Assembly: GCA_023229615.1 (NCBI GenBank)
Contig: JALNYX010000026.1
Coordinates: 1 to 13,105, forward strand
From: Candidatus Moraniibacteriota bacterium
GTDB lineage: Bacteria; Patescibacteriota; Minisyncoccia; Moranbacterales; UBA9337
Reading direction: 5' to 3'
DNA length: 13,105 nucleotides
Shown here: piece by piece, positions 5,951 through 13,105 of the stretch
Layout: every line of letters starts with the position of its first letter
Position numbering within the stretch: position 1 is the first letter of the stretch
Translations under genes and position numbers: made by a program
The notes under the pieces: model-generated
The model's input: only the letters and a program-made list of their open reading frames with translations
What the model was told of the DNA's origin: nothing
The model's database searches: none

Positions 5951-6054
5951 TTTCTAAATTAAAATATTATTTTCCCAAACAAGAAACATTGGAAATTAAT
6001 ATTCTGTTTTTTATTTTTATATTATTTTTCAAAAACAACTCTCTCTATTTTTCA

Positions 6055-7560
6055 TTATAGCTCATCCCACATATCTAGGGAATACTCCGGACTGGTTGGA
6101 AAGTATGGAGGGGGATAATATAGGAGATTATTATCATATATTAAATTTCGATCTGTATATCCAGAATCTCTCGGACAGCTATCAGTATAAGCAAATCCGT
6201 AACGATCATTAGTTGCCATTGCTCCAAATAATGTTATTGAATCTTTATGGTCGACACATAAAGGATCCTCGCATAAACAAAGATACCATCCCGCACCATT
6301 CCCCCACTGATAAGTATTTCCGCTCGAAAATTTCCATCCTTTATCCCCTCCATTTCCACTTCTATAATAACCAGAATAATAATCTCTTCCTACTCTTCCT
6401 GTCTGAGCAATCAGCGCCCCATCTATTTGCAAATCATTTTCACTGTCTTTAATAATCTCAACATCATTTTGTCCGATTATTCCTAAAATATCGCTTCCAT
6501 CATAATTTGTGTATCGAATATCATTTCCAATATAAACACTCGCGCCTCCTCCTCCAATAATATCAGCCGCTGCCACAGTCACTCTTTTATTATCAATTTT
6601 TCCTTCAAGCCAAACATTATTCTCAACAAAAATTACCCCGTTATTTGGAATGTTATGCGTCGACCAACCTCCGGCATATGTTTTTATCACATTTGTAAAT
6701 GAGTCATATTGACTTACTGTTCTTGAATCAAATGTTCCATTATCTTTTAATATTATATGTTGACCCTGCCCGGAATGACCAAAGTATATACTTCCATTAA
6801 TTCCGGAATTAGCCGCCGATTTCATCAAAGCCAAATCAGCAGACACTCCATTAAAATCCTCTTCCGCAACAGGAAACTCAGTTCCTGCCTGAAAAACATC
6901 CCCGCCCATATTTGTATTATATTCATCTGTCCAGGCTGTCCATACTCCGGGACGAGTTATTCCTGTATCCGGATCGACATAAGTTTCTTGAGAACTAGAA
7001 ACGATGTTATGCGCTATTCCATCAAATCTTATTCCTCCATTTGAATGTAACAAACCGAAAGTTTCCGTTCCATCTCCGAACCGAACGCTCGCATTGCTCA
7101 ATACTAAATATTCACTCCAAGAAGGTCGCCTGAATCTCACTCTTACAGTTCTTGGAGATCCAGCATCCTTAATCGTCCATCCAGTTGATTGTACGACCAC
7201 AATCGTTGAGTTTGGATCTGGAGGGGTAACTTCAACTGAATATCTTCCAATAACTCCTCCCTGGGGATCCTTATAATCCTGCTCGTATGGAGAATCTACT
7301 CCGAGTGGATTTTGATTTTGCCAAAAATCATCCACCTGATAGGCTGTTTTTCCCTCAACCTCATGAGCCAAATACCAACGATAAAAATAAATTCCAGCTT
7401 CGGCGATTTGCAATGACTCTTCTCGTCTTGCCTCATACTGGCTATATTTCAACTGAGCCACCACAAATTGAATCATTGATGTCAGAATAATCATAACCGC
7501 TGACATTATAATCAAAATATACACCAATGCACTGCCTTTTTTGGAATTTTCTTTAAACAT
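6055..7560 (-). CDS. Large PilX/DUF4900-like prepilin, candidate tip pilin
   Basis: 501 residues. A prepilin-type N terminus SKKG|SALVYILIIMSAVMIILTS predicts cleavage after G9 by prepilin peptidase. Mature position 5 is Tyr (Y14), not the Glu found in most pilins. The helix continues through QIAEAGIYFYRWYL (51-64), the typical PilX N-domain signature. The rest is Gly/Asn/Asp-rich with many short strands (150-450), including NGVIFVENNVWLEGKIDNKRVTVAAA (306-331), resembling the DUF4900 region of PilX-like proteins and suggesting a beta-solenoid. Four cysteines cluster near the C terminus (428, 430, 435, 462). In type II secretion the GspK tip pseudopilin likewise lacks Glu5 and is large, so a tip role is inferred. 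It lies 31 bases after the PulJ-like prepilin. ATG start, no clear Shine-Dalgarno site. Confidence 0.82.
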   Translation of the reverse strand: MFKENSKKGSALVYILIIMSAVMIILTSMIQFVVAQLKYSQYEARREESLQIAEAGIYFYRWYLAHEVEGKTAYQVDDFWQNQNPLGVDSPYEQDYKDPQGGVIGRYSVEVTPPDPNSTIVVVQSTGWTIKDAGSPRTVRVRFRRPSWSEYLVLSNASVRFGDGTETFGLLHSNGGIRFDGIAHNIVSSSQETYVDPDTGITRPGVWTAWTDEYNTNMGGDVFQAGTEFPVAEEDFNGVSADLALMKSAANSGINGSIYFGHSGQGQHIILKDNGTFDSRTVSQYDSFTNVIKTYAGGWSTHNIPNNGVIFVENNVWLEGKIDNKRVTVAAADIIGGGGASVYIGNDIRYTNYDGSDILGIIGQNDVEIIKDSENDLQIDGALIAQTGRVGRDYYSGYYRSGNGGDKGWKFSSGNTYQWGNGAGWYLCLCEDPLCVDHKDSITLFGAMATNDRYGFAYTDSCPRDSGYTDRNLIYDNNLLYYPPPYFPTSPEYSLDMWDEL

Positions 7561-7591
7561 ACTTATTTTTTATCCTTTAATTATTTTTTTA

Positions 7592-8221
7592 CTAATGCGC
7601 GCGATCATATTCACTGAGATTTCGTAGTGCAACAAGTGATTGGATGTTTATATAATCAGGGGCGTTATCCGGATCAATATTTATCATCAGATGTATTTTT
7701 GCCATTCTTATATCACTCACAGAAGCTGGAGTTGTCATTGGATTATTGACTTCATCGGCTGGATAATTTTCATCGTAATAAGAAAAAATCGGGTGAGTAG
7801 CATCATTGGCAACATAATTAGCAATAGTCTGCACGTTCTGATCGCCAGATGGATATACCGGAGGAGCTCCTGCCGGATCAGTAATTCCAACTTTCAAACT
7901 GTTTGCTTCTCGATAATAATGCACCCTCTCTGTCAATCCATCTTTGTCGATATCGCTATAAAAAACAAACTCGTTCTCATTAGCAGAAATAATAGGATAT
8001 GAACCATTGTCTGCCTGCCTTGCTCGCCTGACAACATCAACGGTCTTCTGAACACCTCTTGACGCAGCCATTGATGCCTCTCCTGTTTCAACAACAAATG
8101 AATTATTTTTCCAAGCCCGCGTAAAAAGCAACGCAAATCCTTCAATGCCGATTGAAAAAATTGCAATCGCCATCATCATCTCAATCAAGGTCATTCCCAG
8201 TTTGTTTTTTCTTAAATTCAT
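7592..8221 (-). CDS. Minor prepilin, PulJ/PilW-like
   Basis: 209 residues. A short basic leader MNLRKNKLG is followed by the class III cleavage site G9|M10 and the mature N terminus MTLIEMMMAIAIFSIGIEG, with Glu at position 5 (E14) as in canonical pilins. The globular part has the PulJ/GspJ style: a helix rich in Arg (V..VVRRARQAD, 61-71), then NEFVFYSDIDKDGLTERVHYY (83-103), a calcium-loop-like acidic strand, and an irregular C-terminal half. No cysteines. Minor pilins of this type prime pilus assembly with a tip pilin. It lies between the large modular prepilin (29 bases) and the PilX-like gene (31 bases). The family is clear, the exact paralogue less so. Confidence 0.85.
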   Translation of the reverse strand: MNLRKNKLGMTLIEMMMAIAIFSIGIEGFALLFTRAWKNNSFVVETGEASMAASRGVQKTVDVVRRARQADNGSYPIISANENEFVFYSDIDKDGLTERVHYYREANSLKVGITDPAGAPPVYPSGDQNVQTIANYVANDATHPIFSYYDENYPADEVNNPMTTPASVSDIRMAKIHLMINIDPDNAPDYINIQSLVALRNLSEYDRAH

Positions 8222-8250
8222 TTTTTTATCACATCTTCCAAAAAAATTAT

Positions 8251-9666
8251 CTACTGCGGAGTAAGTTCGACAGAAGATACTGCCAAACCATCAATATCAA
8301 CCATTGAATCATTAGTATCAAATCCAACTGCCTCAATTGACAATTCATAGCTACCCTTCGCAAGAGCGACTCCATCTTCGGGAAAATAAACTTTTCCAAA
8401 TTTATCAGTAATTAAAGATGCCTCATATCCAAGCGAGATATTTTTTAATTTTACCTCAGCTCCTTCAATCAATGCTCCCGTAAGCTGGTTTGAAATCGAA
8501 ACACACAAAGAATCCAATGAATTATTCAAGAAAATAGCTTTTACATCAGAATCAACCCCCGGATCAACAATAAATTTATTTAAACTTACATCATCATTGG
8601 GGTCCATTTCAAAAAAAGTATACTCCGTTATATCCTCATCAGGCGTAAAAGTATATAATCCCGGACTCAAGCCATTAATATTTTCTTCTCCGTCCTCATT
8701 AACAGACAAATCTTGATTAAAGTTATACTCCAAAACTCCGGGCAATCCGCTTGAAATATTATTACCCAACAATCTTCCTCCGTTTAAATTGAAAGAAATA
8801 TCAGCTATCGAATTTCCAAAAGGATCTTCGGTTATAATTTTTATATCAGCCGTAAGATCGATAACAATTGATTTTATATTCAAACTGCCTTCTATTACCA
8901 ATGCATTTTGATCCGCTACCGGATCAAAATTAGAATCAGGACTCACTGGAAGAGTTGTAACGCTTTCATAATCAGCTTTTGAAACACTTACCACATAATC
9001 ATCTCCGGCTGGCATTCCCGGACGCAAAACCGTTCCACTTGAGTCAGTGACAGTTGAAATATTTATTCCGTTATCCGCACTAGAAATATTAACTGCAACA
9101 TTTGAAAGTCCGACCGCAGGAGTATCAATGACATTTATGCGCAAAGTTCCCCCGCCAGCACTTGTTTCTACTCCTGGAGGAACAAAATTTGAAACCAAAT
9201 ATACTCGCTGACTCGCCGATTCTTCTCCCCATAAAATAGTTACTCGCGCCACTTTATAATCAGTTGGAACAACATCAGAAAGATCAATAGTGCTGTCGAA
9301 AGGATCATCCACATAGCTTACGTCTATTTTGACGTGATAATTAACTGCATTAACATTTTCTCGATAATCCGCCTCCAAAACCCCCTGCGGAACTCCAGAG
9401 GTTGTTCCAATATCTGCATATGAAATATTTCGAATAACTTCCATTTTCTGATTAGCCAAAGAAGTAGCACCTAATCTATTTTTTGAATCAATAATATAAC
9501 GAGTTCCTGATGTAAAAACCGCATAAAAAGTGGTTAATATAATCGAAACAATAAATAAAACCACTAGCGCTTCAATAAGCGTAAAAGCTCTTCTGTTGCG
9601 TATTTTTATTTTACATTTTGAAATTTGCATTTTCTTATTTGCAGTTATATATTTGCAGTTATTCAT
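8251..9666 (-). CDS. Modular prepilin with three beta-sandwich domains
   Basis: 471 residues. The pilin module has leader end NRRA|FTLIEALVVLFIVSIILTTFY, with cleavage after A27 and Glu5 at E32. A PulI/PilV-like region follows, with N.RLGATSLANQKMEVIRNISYADIG (63-87) and a strand-rich part to about 160. After a PPGVETSAGGG linker come three stretches each built like carboxypeptidase-regulatory / CnaB-type sandwiches: about 174-242 (LRINVIDTPAVGLSNVAVNI, with D-SG-V-RPGMPAGDDYVVSVSKADY), about 272-366 (DIKIITEDPFGNSIADISFN), and about 385-468 (LCVSISNQLTGALIEGAEVKL, with TDKFGKVYFPEDGVALAKGSYELSIEAVGF). The ATG at 9666 gives a 27-residue leader; the in-frame ATG at 9630 gives a more typical 15-residue leader. 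A GGAGGT directly abuts the 9666 ATG, too close for normal use. It follows pilC by 12 bases. Likely a surface-exposed minor pilin or adhesin. Confidence 0.85.
   Translation of the reverse strand: MNNCKYITANKKMQISKCKIKIRNRRAFTLIEALVVLFIVSIILTTFYAVFTSGTRYIIDSKNRLGATSLANQKMEVIRNISYADIGTTSGVPQGVLEADYRENVNAVNYHVKIDVSYVDDPFDSTIDLSDVVPTDYKVARVTILWGEESASQRVYLVSNFVPPGVETSAGGGTLRINVIDTPAVGLSNVAVNISSADNGINISTVTDSSGTVLRPGMPAGDDYVVSVSKADYESVTTLPVSPDSNFDPVADQNALVIEGSLNIKSIVIDLTADIKIITEDPFGNSIADISFNLNGGRLLGNNISSGLPGVLEYNFNQDLSVNEDGEENINGLSPGLYTFTPDEDITEYTFFEMDPNDDVSLNKFIVDPGVDSDVKAIFLNNSLDSLCVSISNQLTGALIEGAEVKLKNISLGYEASLITDKFGKVYFPEDGVALAKGSYELSIEAVGFDTNDSMVDIDGLAVSSVELTPQ
9636..9662 (-). repeat. Two tandem 13-base repeats at the start of the modular prepilin gene
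   Basis: TATTTGCAGTTAT occurs at 9636-9648 and again at 9650-9662, a 14-base period. On the coding strand this reads AACTGCAAATA twice, followed by related GCAAATTTCAAAATG wording to about 9612. It lies in the first dozen codons if translation starts at 9666, or in the untranslated leader if it starts at 9630. Confidence 0.75.
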
Positions 9667-9678
9667 ACCTCCACATCC

Positions 9679-10899
9679 TTACTTAATGTTATCCATCAAA
9701 CTATACATCGGCTGAAGCATTGAAACTGCAAAAAGTCCCACAGCGCTTCCAATTAAAATCATCAATATTGGCTCAATAATCGAAGAGAGATTTTTTGTCA
9801 GTTGATTAACTTCTTCTTCATAAAATTCCGCTATTTTTACAAGCATTTCATCAGTTTTTCCTGTTTCCTCTCCCACTTCCATCATCTGGGAAACCAACAC
9901 GGGGAAAATCATATCATTTTTTGAAATAACCACACTGAGGGCAACACCCTTTTGAATCTCTTCAATTCCTTCTCTGATAGCTCTTTTATAATAAAAATTT
10001 CCCAATGTATTCGCCACAATATTCAATCCATCAATTGAAGAAACTCCACTTTTTAAAAGTGAACTATATATTCTGGAAAATCTTGCACAATTCACTTTTA
10101 TAGCAATATTCTTTATCGCTGGCGTTTTTATTAAGAAAAAACCAATTGTCTTTTTTCCGAGTTCGGTTTGCAGAAACATTTTTGATCCGACTATTAAGAA
10201 TAATGATATTTCAATCACAATAATATAATGATTGGTAAAAAATCCACTTAGCGCGATAACAAATCTGGTCGCGGGAGGAAGAGTAACATTCATATCAGCA
10301 AATACTCCCAGAATTTTTGGCAAAATAAAAGTTAACATCAGGACTCCGATTCCCAACATTGCCACCAAAATAACCGCTGGATAAATCAAAGCTCCGATAA
10401 CCTTACCACGCAAATCATGCTCTTTTTCTAACTGAGTAGCGATTATTCCCAAAACTTCTTCCAAATTTCCGCCAATCTCACCAACTCTAACCATATTAAC
10501 AAAAAGATCGTCAAAGACTCGCGGATATTTTGCCAGGGAATCACTAAGTCCAACTCCTCCCTGAATTTCATCAAATACATCTCTCAGAATTGATTTGAAT
10601 TTTTTACTCTCAACCTGCATTGCTAAATTGTTAATTGCTCGCGAAACAGTCAATCCGGATGCAATCATTACGCTGAGATTTCTCGCAAAAACCATTTTTT
10701 CTTTCAATGAAACAGTTGTAAATCGATCAAAAAATCGCACGTCAACACCTTTTTTCTCTTCTTCCATCGGACGAATCGACGTAATCAAAAAACCCTCAGA
10801 ACGCAACTGCTGTGCGGCTGACTTTTCATCCTTTGCCGTGATTTCTCCACCTTTCGATTCCCCCTCGGCACTTTTAGCAGTATAAGCAAATTTTGCCAT
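9679..10899 (-). CDS. pilC: Type IV pilus inner-membrane platform protein PilC
   Basis: 406 residues, full length for the PilC/GspF family. The N-terminal domain begins MAKFAYTAKSAEGESKGGEI, the usual opening. Two T2SF repeats follow: about 67-190 (ARNLSVMIASGLTVSRAI, then SLAKYPRVFDDLFVNMVRVGE.GGNLEEVL) and about 272-394 (FSRIYSSLLKSGVSSIDGLN, then FPVLVSQMMEVGEETGKTDEML). Transmembrane helices lie near 168-192, 212-240 and 374-396. PilC sits under the pilus, is turned by PilB and adds pilin subunits. The start ATG at 10899 lies 51 bases after the pilB stop; the gap is AT-rich without a clear Shine-Dalgarno site. All key family features are intact. Confidence 0.96.
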   Translation of the reverse strand: MAKFAYTAKSAEGESKGGEITAKDEKSAAQQLRSEGFLITSIRPMEEEKKGVDVRFFDRFTTVSLKEKMVFARNLSVMIASGLTVSRAINNLAMQVESKKFKSILRDVFDEIQGGVGLSDSLAKYPRVFDDLFVNMVRVGEIGGNLEEVLGIIATQLEKEHDLRGKVIGALIYPAVILVAMLGIGVLMLTFILPKILGVFADMNVTLPPATRFVIALSGFFTNHYIIVIEISLFLIVGSKMFLQTELGKKTIGFFLIKTPAIKNIAIKVNCARFSRIYSSLLKSGVSSIDGLNIVANTLGNFYYKRAIREGIEEIQKGVALSVVISKNDMIFPVLVSQMMEVGEETGKTDEMLVKIAEFYEEEVNQLTKNLSSIIEPILMILIGSAVGLFAVSMLQPMYSLMDNIK

Positions 10900-10950
10900 A
10901 ATATTTATTATTTACTATTTGTTCATCTTCCATTGTCCACTATTAACTAA

Positions 10951-12723
10951 CTACTCTCTCGTCACTCGCAACACTTCCTCAATTGTTGTGAGTCCTTGCG
11001 CCACCTTCGACAAGCCATCTTCAATCATTGTCGACATTCCATTTTCCTTGGCTTTTTCTTCAATCGCTTCCGTTGACGCAGATTGAGTAATTAATTTTTC
11101 AATATCTGGATCAATATCTAAAACCTCATAAATTCCAACTCTTCCATGATATCCTTCGTTATTACACTGATCACACCCTTTTGCTTTATACAAACGAATA
11201 TCATCCCACTCATCATCCTTTTTTACCAGCCCTTTTGTTTGTTCGCAAACTTTCAAGTATTCCAAAACCTCCTTAGTATTAAAACTTTCTTCAAGAGCCT
11301 TAACTCCTTTCTTATCAATTTTATATTCAACCTTGCATTCATTACACAATTTTCGAACTAACCGCTGCGCCACGACAACATTGACTGTTGAGGCTACTAA
11401 AAAATGCTCGGCTCCCATATCAAGAAGGCGAGGCAAAGCTCCGGCAGCACTGTTTGTGTGCAGTGTCGAAAGAACCAAATGCCCGGTCATCGCCGCATGC
11501 AAAGCAATTTCCATCGTTTCTTCATCTCGAATTTCCCCCACCATAATAATATCCGGATCTTGACGAAGCAAAGCGCGAAGACACGCTGCAAAAGTTAATC
11601 CAATCTTTGGATTAACTTGCGTCTGGTTCACTCTAGGCATTCGATATTCAACCGGATCTTCAACGGTACTAATATTGACTCCTGGAACGTTGATAATATC
11701 CATTATAGTGTATAGCGTTGTGGTTTTTCCACTTCCTGTTGGACCGGTAACCAAAATCATTCCATTTGGTTTTGTAATCTCTCGATGCACAATTTCCAGT
11801 GGACGACCTTGAAGACCCATTTTTTCAAGCGTCAAACCTTTTGAAGTTTCATCCAAAAGACGCATCACGATTTTTTCTCCATCAAACACTGGCAAAATAC
11901 TAACACGAAAAGAAATCTTATAATCTTCTTTAACAATCTTGAACCGTCCGTCTTGTGGTAAACGATGTTCATCCAGCTTTAAATTTGAAAGCACTTTTAT
12001 TCTTGCCACTATTCCCGGTAAAACTTGTTTCGGAAGAATCATCGCGTCATGCAAAATTCCATCAATTCGATACCGAACAATAACTTCTTTTTCATCCGGC
12101 TCAATATGGATATCGCTAGCTGACTGCAAAATCGCGTGCTTGAGCAAAGTATCAACAACGCGAATCACCGGAAGACCCTGTGCCATTTTTTCCAAATCCT
12201 CTTTTCCATTTTCCGCTTCATCTCCATCCTGACTTTCGGTTGTCATTCGCTCGGCATTTTTATCAATAATATCGCCGAATTCCGCTTTCAAACTTTTTTC
12301 ATATTGCCGAATAACTGATTTGATGCTTTCCAGAGTTGACAAACAAGGAACAATTTTTAGCCCGGTTTTTTTCCGAATAAAATCGATTGTTTGAATATCT
12401 TCAGGATTAATCATTGCCACCTTCAATTCATTTCCTTTTTTCTCAAAGGCAACGATATTATATTTCTTAGCAATGGGTTCCGGAATAATTTGCAAAACAT
12501 CTGCATCAATAATATCTTTCGACAAATCTACAAACGGTATTCCCAGGATGTATGAAAAAAGTTTTCGCAACTCATTTTCATCAACAACCTTTTTTTCCAA
12601 TAACAAATCGCCCAACGGTTTGCTGGTTTTCTCAGCTTCTGCAAAAAGCTTCTCCAGGGACTCTTTTTTTATAATATCCGTATCGAGTAAAAAGTCCCGC
12701 AGTTGTTTATTTTCAATTTTCAT
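10951..12723 (-). CDS. pilB: Type IV pilus assembly ATPase PilB
   Basis: 590 residues, a cytoplasmic hexameric motor. The N-terminal MshEN/T2SSE-N domain (about 1-140, FSYILGIPFVDLSKDIID and A.KY.I.AFEKKGNELKVAMINPED) is followed by a polar linker (about 145-180), then the ATPase core. Walker A is GPTGSGKTT (327-335), the Asp box VEDPVEY (354-360), Walker B DIIMVGEIRDEE (391-402) and the His box HAAMTGHLVLSTLHTN (409-424). A tetracysteine zinc site, C460-x2-C463 and C517-x2-C520, is typical of assembly (PilB/GspE) ATPases and absent from PilT retraction ATPases, so this is the extension motor. It starts 109 bases after the response regulator stop and has the longest upstream gap in the operon. 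ATG start without a Shine-Dalgarno site. Stop is TAG. Confidence 0.97.
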   Translation of the reverse strand: MKIENKQLRDFLLDTDIIKKESLEKLFAEAEKTSKPLGDLLLEKKVVDENELRKLFSYILGIPFVDLSKDIIDADVLQIIPEPIAKKYNIVAFEKKGNELKVAMINPEDIQTIDFIRKKTGLKIVPCLSTLESIKSVIRQYEKSLKAEFGDIIDKNAERMTTESQDGDEAENGKEDLEKMAQGLPVIRVVDTLLKHAILQSASDIHIEPDEKEVIVRYRIDGILHDAMILPKQVLPGIVARIKVLSNLKLDEHRLPQDGRFKIVKEDYKISFRVSILPVFDGEKIVMRLLDETSKGLTLEKMGLQGRPLEIVHREITKPNGMILVTGPTGSGKTTTLYTIMDIINVPGVNISTVEDPVEYRMPRVNQTQVNPKIGLTFAACLRALLRQDPDIIMVGEIRDEETMEIALHAAMTGHLVLSTLHTNSAAGALPRLLDMGAEHFLVASTVNVVVAQRLVRKLCNECKVEYKIDKKGVKALEESFNTKEVLEYLKVCEQTKGLVKKDDEWDDIRLYKAKGCDQCNNEGYHGRVGIYEVLDIDPDIEKLITQSASTEAIEEKAKENGMSTMIEDGLSKVAQGLTTIEEVLRVTRE

Positions 12724-12832
12724 TTTTATTTTTACTGATTACTAATCGAATACAAGTATGCTAATTACTATTTTTTCAGAAAGAACAAATTAGCCTATCA
12801 ATAAATAAAATTAGTAATTCACGAAAGAACAC
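12724..12832 (-). other. AT-rich spacer with inverted ATTACTAAT motifs upstream of pilB
   Basis: This 109-base gap holds GATTACTAATC (12737-12747), TAATTACTA (12762-12770) and the inverse ATTAGTAATTC (12810-12820). The outer two share an exact 9-bp inverted match (12738-12746 with 12810-12818). I find no convincing -35/-10 pair here on the minus strand and no terminator hairpin with a T-run after the regulator gene, so read-through into pilB is likely. It may be regulatory or merely degenerate intergenic sequence. Confidence 0.4.
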
Positions 12833-13105
12833 TTACATTCCCAAAATTCCTTTTATTTTTTCTACAATTTCTTTTAATTGATAATCGGCTTTAACCAAAT
12901 AAGTGGTTGCTCCCAATGCCAATGCCTTTTCAATATCTTTAATGCTCCCCAAATTTGTAAGCAAAATTATCGGCACATCTTTCGTTGATTGATTCTCACG
13001 CAGTTCAGAAATAACATCATATCCATTTTTTTTCGGCAAAATTATATCCAAAAGAACCAAATCTGGATTTTTTCGCATAACCATTTCCACTCCAATTTCT
13101 CCATC
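12833..13105 (-). CDS. Response regulator receiver domain, 5' end cut by window edge
   Basis: 90 residues are visible; the reading frame continues past the right edge (DGEIGVEMVMRKNP precedes the core), so the GTG and ATG codons near 13090 are internal. The CheY-like core is clear: PDLVLLDIILPKKNGYDV with the phosphorylated Asp, VPIILLTNLGS with the switch Thr, and GATTYLVKADYQLKEIVEKI with the conserved Lys. The protein ends at the close of the receiver domain with no output domain after it, so it is either a single-domain CheY/PilG/PilH-like regulator or has other domains upstream. Its place immediately before pilB suggests it controls pilus activity. The cognate kinase is not in the window. 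Confidence 0.92.
   Translation of the reverse strand, partial: DGEIGVEMVMRKNPDLVLLDIILPKKNGYDVISELRENQSTKDVPIILLTNLGSIKDIEKALALGATTYLVKADYQLKEIVEKIKGILGM

Noticed and set aside
3..13105. TGA read as glycine
   Set aside because: All conserved genes run full length with the standard code and without in-frame TGA codons, so there is no direct sign of reassignment.

Overview
The window is AT-rich, with poly-A/T spacers, short intergenic gaps and few recognisable Shine-Dalgarno sites. It carries a pilB-pilC-prepilin-pilMNO gene order, a VanW-domain protein, an acidic-tailed Hsp20, and tRNA genes without an encoded CCA. Together these suggest a member of the Candidate Phyla Radiation / Patescibacteria, most likely Paceibacteria (Parcubacteria) or a relative. 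This placement rests on gene content and style only; there is no rRNA or marker phylogeny in the window.

Left part, plus strand (1-2731): a C-terminal coiled-coil fragment (probably the end of valyl-tRNA synthetase), a PrsW-like intramembrane protease homologue, an Hsp20 small heat-shock protein with its own promoter and a strong terminator, and a secreted VanW/peptidoglycan-binding protein. Protease homologue, chaperone and wall protein would fit envelope and protein quality control, but each looks separately transcribed.

Middle (2732-3254): a tRNA cluster in the order Lys(CTT), Arg(TCT), His(GTG), Arg(TCG), with a good extended -10 promoter in front and an intrinsic terminator behind. A broken copy of the 5' end of tRNA-His sits just before the intact tRNA-His.

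Right part, minus strand (3268-13105): one long type IV pilus operon, read from the right edge leftward. It runs: receiver-domain response regulator (cut by the window edge), pilB assembly ATPase, pilC platform protein, a large prepilin fused to three beta-sandwich domains, a PulJ/PilW-like minor prepilin, a 501-residue PilX/DUF4900-like tip-pilin candidate lacking Glu5, pilM, pilN, pilO, and a small membrane protein of unknown function. PilB powers assembly through PilC; PilM-PilN-PilO form the inner-membrane alignment complex; the three prepilins look like a minor-pilin priming or tip set. No major pilin, prepilin peptidase, retraction ATPase PilT or secretin is present here. The secretin is expected to be absent if the cell has a single membrane; the others may lie elsewhere.

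The most distinctive points are the modular prepilin with carboxypeptidase-regulatory-like domains, the Glu5-less cysteine-bearing PilX-like protein, the tRNA-His relic, the C55 in the T-loop of tRNA-His, and the total lack of TGA among the 14 stop codons.
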